From: an uncultured Gallionellaceae bacterium
GTDB lineage: Bacteria; Pseudomonadota; Gammaproteobacteria; Burkholderiales; Sulfuricellaceae
DNA: 5,093 nucleotides
Direction: 5' to 3'
NCBI GenBank assembly: GCA_937873435.1
Contig: CALMWM010000563.1
Location: forward strand, 1 to 5,093
Numbering within the stretch: position 1 is the first letter of the stretch; every line of letters starts with the position of its first letter. The position numbers were made by a program, and so were the translations under genes. Shown here one piece after another: positions 1 through 4,291 of the stretch. The notes under the pieces were generated by a model. That model saw nothing but the letters and a program-made list of their open reading frames with translations, was not told the origin of the DNA and did no database searches.

Positions 1-723
1 ATCGAGCACCCGCCGCTGCCGGAACGCGGGCCGACCGAAGTCGGCAATGCCGCGCGCGCCTTCAACGCGATGCAGGCGCGCATCCATCGCCATGTCCAGG
101 AACGCACACGCATCCTCGCCGCCATCACCCACGACCTGCAAACCCCGCTCACGCGCTTGCGCTTGCGCCTGGAAAAAGTCGAGGACGAGACCCTGCGCGC
201 CAAGCTGGTCGCCGATTTGTCGGCCATGCAAGGCATGGTCAAGGAAGGGCTGGAACTGGCGCAGAGCATGGACTCCGCGGAAAAGATGCAACGCCTCGAT
301 CTCGATTCGCTGCTCGACAGCGTCTGCGCGGATGCCGCCGATGCCGGCCAGGACGTCAACTTCGGCGGCAACAGCGGTATCTCGCTACAGGCGCAACCCA
401 ATGCACTGCGCCGCTGCCTCGACAACCTGGTCGACAACGCCGTCAAATACGGCGGCAGCGCCGAGGTCAGCGCCAGCCGGGCCGGCGCGAAAGCATTGAT
501 CCGCATCCGCGACCGCGGTGCCGGCATCCCCGAAGCAGAACTGGAAACCGTCTTCGACCCGTTCTACCGCCGCGAAGGCTCGCGCTCCCGCGAAACCGGC
601 GGCACCGGCCTGGGCCTCACCATCGCCCGCAACATCGCCGCAAAACACGGCGGCACGCTTACACTGCGCAACTACCCGGAAGGCGGGCTGGAAGCTGTGC
701 TGGAATTGGCGCTGGGAAAATAA
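1..723 (+). CDS. Two-component sensor histidine kinase (C-terminal part, 5' end outside window)
   Basis: The frame is open from base 1 and ends at TAA (721-723), leaving 240 residues of a longer membrane-bound kinase. Residues 8-24 match the end of a HAMP linker (EVGNAARAFNAM, compare the usual E-x-G-x-L-x-x-A-F-N-x-M). The H-box THDLQTPLTRL follows, with the likely phosphoacceptor His44 (codon 130-132). The HATPase_c domain shows the N-box (DNLVDNAVKYG, residues 141-151, with Asn142 and Asn146), the G1 box DRGAGIP (171-177), the F-box VFDPFYR (184-190) and the G2 box GGTGLGL (200-206). All catalytic boxes are intact, so an ATP-dependent autokinase is expected. The H-box and HAMP layout are typical of EnvZ/OmpR-type kinases. 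The sensor domain, transmembrane helices and any cognate response regulator lie upstream and unseen, so the signal cannot be inferred. An internal ATG at 70 lies within the HAMP end and is not a plausible start. Confidence 0.95.
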   Translation: MEHPPLPERGPTEVGNAARAFNAMQARIHRHVQERTRILAAITHDLQTPLTRLRLRLEKVEDETLRAKLVADLSAMQGMVKEGLELAQSMDSAEKMQRLDLDSLLDSVCADAADAGQDVNFGGNSGISLQAQPNALRRCLDNLVDNAVKYGGSAEVSASRAGAKALIRIRDRGAGIPEAELETVFDPFYRREGSRSRETGGTGLGLTIARNIAAKHGGTLTLRNYPEGGLEAVLELALGK

Positions 724-746
724 GCTCAGAAGAGGTAGAAGTTCGA

Positions 747-799
747 GCGCTTGCCCTGAACGAGGATAAAGCGCCTAATCCGCCCCACCGGATTTGGGG
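747..799. other. Structured spacer after the kinase gene (possible hairpins or repeat remnant)
   Basis: The 109-bp spacer after the kinase contains three short inverted repeats. GCGCTT (747-752) pairs with AAGCGC (769-774). AATCCG (777-782) pairs with CGGATT (789-794). CCCCA (783-787) pairs with TGGGG (795-799). The last two overlap and cannot form at the same time. There is only a weak T-rich tail (TATTTTC, 801-807), so a terminator role is possible but not strong. The block around GCGCCTAATCCGCC resembles dispersed intergenic repeats seen in some proteobacteria; that resemblance is from memory and unverified. Confidence 0.35.
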
Positions 800-832
800 A
801 TATTTTCGTTGCCTGGAACAAGCTGAAAATTC

Positions 833-1273
833 ATGACCACGCCGCGCCACACACTTCGGGCCGTATTCGCGACCAGCCTCTTGACTTCGGCTTTCTGGCT
901 AATCGGCATTGCCTGGGAGTTCGCTTTCGGCAAAGACGCTCCGATTCCGCTACTGGTATTTCTTGCCGCGGCGGTGGCTATGATGGCATGTTGGCCTGCG
1001 TTCAACAATGCAGGACTGCTTGTCCCCGGAAGCACACGACCAATCGGCTTGGCCCGCCTGCTGTTGTCTCGGCTGATTCTCTGCTATTTCGCCCTGGTGC
1101 CTGTTTGCGGTGTGGCTGCGTGGGTTCTAGTCCAGTTGTTCGCGCATCAACCGTCTCACCCGGAGACACGGTTATTCATCTGGCTATTCGCGTTGTGGTT
1201 TCCGCTGTGGCTGGCGCCAGCGATTGCGGCTGTGCTGGCGTGGCGCGCACTGCTACGTTCCGGGGCAACATGA
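833..1273 (+). CDS. Small unrecognised integral membrane protein, about four TM helices
   Basis: This is a 146-residue protein I do not recognise. Four hydrophobic stretches are clear: residues about 10-32, 38-57, 77-104 and 113-141. They are separated by short loops containing RPIGLARLLLSR (69-80) and the hydrophilic HQPSHPETR (105-113). Basic residues cluster at the N-terminus (R5, H6, R9), between helices 2 and 3 (R69, R75, R80) and at the C-terminus (R138, R142). By the positive-inside rule this favours both termini and the central loop in the cytoplasm. The start is forced: an in-frame TGA at 824-826 lies just upstream and the next Met is residue 50. No good Shine-Dalgarno sequence precedes the ATG (the nearest GGAA is 815-818, 14 bases away), so translation may be weak. 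It follows the kinase on the same strand after 109 bp and is convergent with the next gene. A function in signalling with the kinase would be speculation. Confidence 0.7.
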   Translation: MTTPRHTLRAVFATSLLTSAFWLIGIAWEFAFGKDAPIPLLVFLAAAVAMMACWPAFNNAGLLVPGSTRPIGLARLLLSRLILCYFALVPVCGVAAWVLVQLFAHQPSHPETRLFIWLFALWFPLWLAPAIAAVLAWRALLRSGAT

Positions 1274-1310
1274 GCGCTAACGCGTAACGCCAAAACCAAG
1301 GGTAGTGTAA

Positions 1311-1970
1311 TCACCCTGCCAGCGCATAATCGGTTTCATCGTAAACCTGAGTGACCGGCACCCCTGCTTCGATAATGGCTTGCAGCTTGTTTGCCAGCGC
1401 ATTGCGCACGGCATCCCGGTCAACTGGCGTCGGCGGGATGCCCTGCCAGCCTTGCGCGTTGCGGGTGTCCAGGTTGTAAAAGGCATAAGGAGCGATTTTA
1501 TCCCCCATGTCTTCGCTCACGATGGTCAGCCGGTATCCGCTGGCGTCGGCATTTTCTCCGGCGCCGTGAGAGACGACGCTTTCTTCGAAGTCGATGAACT
1601 GGTTGTCCAGTTCCTGCACATATCCCGGCAGTGTTTCGAGGCAATTGACGATTTGCAGATGGGTTAATTTCGCCGCATGGTTGTCCAGCGCCGCCAGATA
1701 GCCCTCCTCGTTCATTTCCCAGTGCGCGACCGCGATCTGCTGTTCATTTTCCACCTCGCCGGAAAACAGGCCGCGAATATTCACCATGTCGGAAATGTTC
1801 ACGCAAAACATTTCCGGCGTCAGCCCCTTGAGGTCCAAACGCGCCAGGTCGGTGCTGGGCAGTACCTCGATATAAGTCGCCCAGCCCGCACCGTTGCGCA
1901 CCAGCCCGGGCTTGACCTGGTAGTGGAGGATCAGGGTTTTGCCCTGCAATCTGACGAGAATTTTTTTCAA
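1311..1970 (-). CDS. Hypothetical soluble protein, TTG start, divergent from the MYG1-family gene
   Basis: This is a 219-residue protein I cannot assign to a family. It begins at TTG (complement of 1968-1970), reading KKILVRLQGK. An in-frame stop at 1986-1988 on this strand and the lack of any ATG or GTG between fix that choice. A weak purine-rich GAAGAA sits about seven bases upstream of the TTG. No signal peptide or membrane segment is visible. The N-terminal 50 residues look beta-rich. The middle and C-terminus are acidic, with a likely C-terminal helix (RDAVRNALANKLQAIIEAG) before the end YDETDYALAG. It contains two cysteines (Cys56 and Cys110) but no metal or nucleotide-binding motif that I recognise. 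Its codon use is less GC-extreme than the kinase, yet the frame is clean over 660 bases. It is convergent with the membrane-protein gene (37-bp gap) and divergent from the MYG1-family gene (62-bp gap), with which it may share regulation. Confidence 0.75.
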   Translation of the reverse strand: MKKILVRLQGKTLILHYQVKPGLVRNGAGWATYIEVLPSTDLARLDLKGLTPEMFCVNISDMVNIRGLFSGEVENEQQIAVAHWEMNEEGYLAALDNHAAKLTHLQIVNCLETLPGYVQELDNQFIDFEESVVSHGAGENADASGYRLTIVSEDMGDKIAPYAFYNLDTRNAQGWQGIPPTPVDRDAVRNALANKLQAIIEAGVPVTQVYDETDYALAG

Positions 1971-2016
1971 AACGATTTCTTCATGTTAATGTTGAACCAA
2001 CAAAGTAACTTTCATG

Positions 2017-2022
2017 ATTATA
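2017..2022 (-). promoter_or_regulatory. Candidate -10 box for the minus-strand hypothetical gene
   Basis: On the minus strand bases 2022-2017 read TATAAT, a perfect sigma-70 -10 hexamer. It is placed to give a leader of about 40 nt before the TTG start at 1970. The -35 region at 16-18 bp spacing (about 2039-2046) is poor, with nothing close to TTGACA. The assignment therefore rests on the -10 box alone. The box lies immediately beside the ribosome-binding site of the divergent MYG1-family gene. Confidence 0.35.
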
Positions 2023-2024
2023 GC

Positions 2025-2029
2025 GAGGT
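2025..2029 (+). promoter_or_regulatory. Shine-Dalgarno that decides the GTG start of the MYG1-family gene
   Basis: GAGGT (2025-2029) lies three bases before the GTG at 2033. This is short but workable spacing. The in-frame TAG at 2021-2023 excludes any earlier start, and the nearby ATG at 2014 is in a different frame. Confidence 0.55.
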
Positions 2030-2032
2030 AAC

Positions 2033-2950
2033 GTGTCGAATCTTTACTCTACCCTACAGCGTCCAGGCGCAGTTGCAGCGACCCACTCGGGGTCTTTCCA
2101 TGCGGACGAAGTATTGGCCACGGCCGCATTGCGCCTGGTAAACCCGAACCTGCCGATTATACGGACTCGCGACCAGGAACAATTGGATGCGGCGGATATT
2201 CTGGTCGATGTCGGGCGTGTTTTCGACCCGACGGTTTGCCGCTTCGACCATCACCAACTGGAATACAAGGAAGCGCGCGAAAACGGCCTCCCTTTCAGCG
2301 CTTTCGGTCTGGTCTGGCGCGAACTGGGCGCGGAGCTTTGCGAATCGGCGGCTGCCGCGGCGCGGGTCGACCGCTGGCTGGTGCAAGGGGTAGACGCGAT
2401 AGATTGCGGCGTCACCTTGCATAAGGAAGCCTCGTCGGTCACGGTCATGTCGGTTTCTTCGGTGATTGGCGGCTTCAATCCCGGCTGGCAGGACGACTCC
2501 ACCCCGCAAGCCCGGAATGATGCCTTCGAACGCGCGGTTAGCCTGGCCAGCAGCATATTGCAAAACGTCATCCGCGATGCCAACGGCGCCGAACGAGCAC
2601 GCGCCGTCGTGGCGCAAGGAATTTTGCTGGAAGCCGGACGCCTGCTGGTACTGGACTGCGACGTGCCGTGGAAGGAATCCGTGTTGGGCTCGCCCGAATA
2701 CGAACAGGTCCTGTACGTGGTTTCCCCGGATAGCCAGACGAAATGGCACGTGAACACCGTGCCGGATTACCCGGGCAGCTTCAACAACCGCAAACCGTTA
2801 CCTGCAAGCTGGGGCGGACTGGACGGGGAAGAACTGGATGCCGTCGTCGGCATCAAGGGTTGCATATTCTGCCATCGCGGGCGCTTTGTCGCGGGGCACC
2901 AAAGCAAAGCCGGCGCGCTGGAAATGGCGCTCATGGCGCTACGGAACTGA
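2033..2950 (+). CDS. MYG1/UPF0160-family metal-dependent phosphoesterase (putative exonuclease)
   Basis: This is a 305-residue full-length MYG1-family protein, near the usual length for the core family. The N-terminal signature ATHSGSFHADEVLATAAL (residues 16-33) supplies His18, His23 and Asp25. ILVDVGRVFDP (56-66) supplies Asp59. RFDHHQLEY (70-78) is the DHH-like motif with Asp72, His73 and His74. QGVDAIDCGV (118-127) supplies Asp121 and Asp124. These are the expected metal ligands of a DHH-type phosphoesterase fold. The C-terminal family signature is also present: KWHVNTVPDYPGSFNNRKPLP, then WGGLDGEELDAVVGIKGCIFCHRGRFVAGHQSKAGALEMA in pattern. It matches what I recall of human MYG1 (GIPGCIFVHASGFIGG...EGAL-MA). 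Eukaryotic MYG1 is reported as a 3'-5' RNA exonuclease of nucleus and mitochondria; the bacterial role is not established. There is no signal peptide, so it should be cytoplasmic. It starts at GTG, is divergent from the unknown minus-strand gene, and is followed after seven bases by a large palindrome. Confidence 0.93.
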   Translation: MSNLYSTLQRPGAVAATHSGSFHADEVLATAALRLVNPNLPIIRTRDQEQLDAADILVDVGRVFDPTVCRFDHHQLEYKEARENGLPFSAFGLVWRELGAELCESAAAAARVDRWLVQGVDAIDCGVTLHKEASSVTVMSVSSVIGGFNPGWQDDSTPQARNDAFERAVSLASSILQNVIRDANGAERARAVVAQGILLEAGRLLVLDCDVPWKESVLGSPEYEQVLYVVSPDSQTKWHVNTVPDYPGSFNNRKPLPASWGGLDGEELDAVVGIKGCIFCHRGRFVAGHQSKAGALEMALMALRN

Positions 2951-2957
2951 GCTTGCC

Positions 2958-3037
2958 GTAGGATGGGTGGAGCGTAGCGATACCCATCAAAATTGCGCGC
3001 AACGACGATGGGTATCGCCATGCTCCACCCATCCTAC
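2958..3037. repeat. 80-bp nested inverted repeat, BIME/REP-like
   Basis: The outer arms, GTAGGATGGGTGGAGC (2958-2973) and GCTCCACCCATCCTAC (3022-3037), are perfect over 16 bp. After a 3-bp mismatch (GTA against CAT), the inner arms GCGATACCCATC (2977-2988) and GATGGGTATCGC (3007-3018) are perfect over 12 bp. The 18-nt loop contains the self-complementary TTGCGCGCAA (2993-3002). Each half is also a small hairpin on its own: GATGGGT pairs with ACCCATC at 2962-2968/2982-2988 and at 3007-3013/3027-3033. Two head-to-head REP-like units of this kind make a BIME-like element. From memory, GGATGGGT...GCGATACCCATC elements are dispersed between genes in many proteobacteria. Only one copy is visible here. 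Confidence 0.85.
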
Positions 3038-3043
3038 CTTTTT
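2958..3043 (+). terminator. Possible intrinsic terminator formed by the palindrome plus a T-run
   Basis: The full stem ends at 3037 and is followed by C and then TTTTT (3039-3043). On the + strand this could terminate transcription from the MYG1-family gene, whose stop codon is at 2948-2950. The stem is much longer than a classic terminator and the T-run is short, so it may instead stabilise the mRNA 3' end or only attenuate read-through. Confidence 0.4.
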
Positions 3044-3044
3044 C

Positions 3045-3052
3045 AAGAGGAG
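3045..3052 (+). promoter_or_regulatory. Shine-Dalgarno of the dienelactone hydrolase gene
   Basis: AAGAGGAG (3045-3052) lies eight bases before the ATG at 3061. It is a strong site, starting only eight bases beyond the palindrome. No separate promoter is visible between the palindrome and the site, so transcription must come through the repeat or start within it. Confidence 0.75.
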
Positions 3053-3060
3053 ATAACGAG

Positions 3061-3948
3061 ATGAGCAATCCCACCCGCCGATCCGCCAACCCCGAATTCG
3101 ACAGCCTGGTACCCGCCAGCCTGCCCGTCAGCCGCCGCTCTTTTGTGATCACCATGCTGGGCGCGGGTTTCGCCCTCGCCACCCAGCCGGTGATGGCCGA
3201 TACCGCCATCCAGACCGACAGCAACGGCCTGCTGGCAGGCGAGATCAAGGTTCCCGTCGGCGACGGCGAGATGGTCGCGTTTCGCGCGCAACCGGCCAAC
3301 GGCAACGCTTTCCCGGTGATCCTGGTGGTCTCCGAGATTTTCGGCGTGCACGAACATATCGCCGACATCTGCCGGCGCCTCGCCAAGCTCGGCTACCTCG
3401 CCATCGCCCCGGAACTGTTCGCGCGCCAAGGCGATCCGCGCAAGATCGCCAGCATCCAGGAAATCCTCGACAGCATCGTCGCCAAAACACCGGACGCGCA
3501 AGCGATGAGCGACCTCGACGCCTGCGAGGCTTGGGCCAAGGCCAATGGCGGCGACACCTCGCGCCTTGCGATCACCGGCTTCTGCTGGGGCGGGCGCATT
3601 ACCTGGCTGTACGCCGCCCACAATCCCCGCCTCAAGGCCGCCGTGGCCTGGTATGGCCGGCTCGACGGGGTAACCAACGAGTTCACCCCGAAATACCCCA
3701 TAGACCTGGCCGCGCAACTGAAAGCACCGGTGCTGGGATTGTACGGCGGCCAGGATCAAGGAATACCGCCGAGCGACGTGGAAGACATGCGCGCCGCCAT
3801 CCAGCAAGCCGGCGGCAAATCCGAAATCCATCTCTACCCCGACGCACCCCACGCCTTCCACGCCGATTACCGCCCCAGCTACCGCAAGGAAGCCGCCGAG
3901 GACGGCTGGCGCAGGATGAAGGAATGGCTGAAGCAGCACGGGGTGTAG
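3061..3948 (+). CDS. Tat-exported dienelactone hydrolase family protein
   Basis: This is a 295-residue alpha/beta hydrolase. It carries a twin-arginine signal: SRRSFV (residues 24-29), a hydrophobic stretch (about 30-42) and a likely cleavage site after VMA (Ala46). The n-region of 23 residues before the motif is long. The catalytic elements of the dienelactone hydrolase family are all present. These are Glu92 in VVSEIFGVHEH, the nucleophile Cys175 in GFCWGG (173-178), Asp232 in YGGQD, and His264 in APHAFH. Family members hydrolyse dienelactone to maleylacetate in chlorocatechol breakdown, but many homologues have other or unknown ester substrates. An exported protein without neighbouring aromatic-degradation genes should not be called a chlorocatechol enzyme. 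The overall layout recalls the E. coli YghX type, which also has a Tat-like leader and an HGFH-type histidine motif. It has a strong Shine-Dalgarno, ends at TAG (3946-3948), and has GC-rich codons like the kinase. Confidence 0.93.
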   Translation: MSNPTRRSANPEFDSLVPASLPVSRRSFVITMLGAGFALATQPVMADTAIQTDSNGLLAGEIKVPVGDGEMVAFRAQPANGNAFPVILVVSEIFGVHEHIADICRRLAKLGYLAIAPELFARQGDPRKIASIQEILDSIVAKTPDAQAMSDLDACEAWAKANGGDTSRLAITGFCWGGRITWLYAAHNPRLKAAVAWYGRLDGVTNEFTPKYPIDLAAQLKAPVLGLYGGQDQGIPPSDVEDMRAAIQQAGGKSEIHLYPDAPHAFHADYRPSYRKEAAEDGWRRMKEWLKQHGV

Positions 3949-4126
3949 TACGGCAACCGCAACAACATTACCCCCCATACAAACGCCATAAATACTGCGA
4001 ACACCAGGCAATGGTGCCAAATTTCCAGAAAATTGCAGCGCGCACGCGACGACCTTCGCACCCTCATGGACAGCTGTCTTCAGCACCAGATCGAATCCAC
4101 CCTTAACACATAATCGCCGATTTGCC

Positions 4127-4200
4127 TAGCTAGTAGTACCGATAGCTACCAAGGACTGAGATAAGCCCTTATATTTGTCGCTCATTGTGCAATTATGCAC
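4127..4200. promoter_or_regulatory. Cluster of short palindromes, candidate operators upstream of the collar-domain gene
   Basis: Three symmetric elements lie within 74 bp. TAGCTA, itself palindromic, occurs twice (4127-4132 and 4143-4148; starts 16 bp apart). ATAAG-CC-CTTAT occupies 4161-4172. GTGCA-ATTA-TGCAC occupies 4187-4200. Such dyads are typical sizes for transcription-factor sites. Short palindromes also arise by chance in AT-richer spacers, so this is only a candidate. The cluster lies about 90-165 bp before the ATG at 4292, upstream of where a promoter would be expected. Confidence 0.3.
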
Positions 4201-4245
4201 TTCCGCATCAGCAGGTAAGACGGCAGTGACAAATAGCCCCCTGAA

Positions 4246-4263
4246 ATCGTTTCATTATCGTTT
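4246..4263 (+). promoter_or_regulatory. Tandem 7-bp direct repeat with 11-bp period
   Basis: ATCGTTT (4246-4252) is repeated exactly at 4257-4263 with four bases between. The 7+4 spacing is the architecture bound by OmpR/PhoB-type response regulators. It lies 28-46 bp upstream of the ATG at 4292. The sequence itself is not the known Pho box, and chance is possible. Confidence 0.3.
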
Positions 4264-4279
4264 GCGCTTACTTTAAACC

Positions 4280-4284
4280 AGGAG
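4280..4284 (+). promoter_or_regulatory. Shine-Dalgarno of the collar-domain gene
   Basis: AGGAG (4280-4284) stands seven bases before the ATG at 4292. This is near-ideal spacing and supports that start for a gene whose end is outside the window. Confidence 0.75.
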
Positions 4285-4291
4285 AATCGCC

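Larger units (their letters stand above)
3949..4291. other. 343-bp intergenic region without a convincing gene
   Basis: No frame here has a credible start, ribosome-binding site and family resemblance. The region is less GC-rich than its left neighbour. The first half holds two small hairpins, CACCA/TGGTG (4002-4006/4012-4016) and AATTT/AAATT (4020-4024/4030-4034), neither followed by a T-run. There is therefore no obvious terminator for the hydrolase gene. The second half holds the repeats listed separately and presumably the promoter of the collar-domain gene, although I could not place a good -35/-10 pair. Confidence 0.6.

Noticed and set aside
1677..2141. Plus-strand frame spanning the divergent spacer and both flanking genes
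   Set aside because: It overlaps both better-supported genes in the wrong frame or strand and shows no domain or start signal.
2054..2749. 231-codon frame on the minus strand inside the MYG1-family gene
   Set aside because: It is a shadow of a gene with clear family motifs on the other strand. Its translation has no recognisable domain and no ribosome-binding site.
2958..3037. CRISPR array or insertion-sequence ends
   Set aside because: The repeat is a single inverted pair with an 18-nt loop. There are no regularly spaced direct repeats, transposase frame or target duplication.
3879..4067. Short minus-strand frame with a hydrophobic stretch (FAVFMAFVWGVMLL) crossing the hydrolase stop codon
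   Set aside because: It could mimic a small membrane protein, but it has no credible ribosome-binding site or family match, and its C-terminal third is antisense to the hydrolase coding region.
3043..4086. Long open frame (about 347 codons) on the minus strand opposite the hydrolase gene
   Set aside because: It is antisense to a gene with complete catalytic motifs and a Tat signal. High GC at third positions leaves the opposite strand stop-poor, and the translation (Val/Gly/Ala-rich, no domain) matches nothing.
4185..4277. Sigma-70 or sigma-54 promoter for the collar-domain gene
   Set aside because: Possible -35-like words (TTGTGC at 4185, TTGCGC at 4262) lack a -10 box at acceptable spacing, and no GG-N10-GC sigma-54 pattern with the right flanks was found, so no promoter is annotated.
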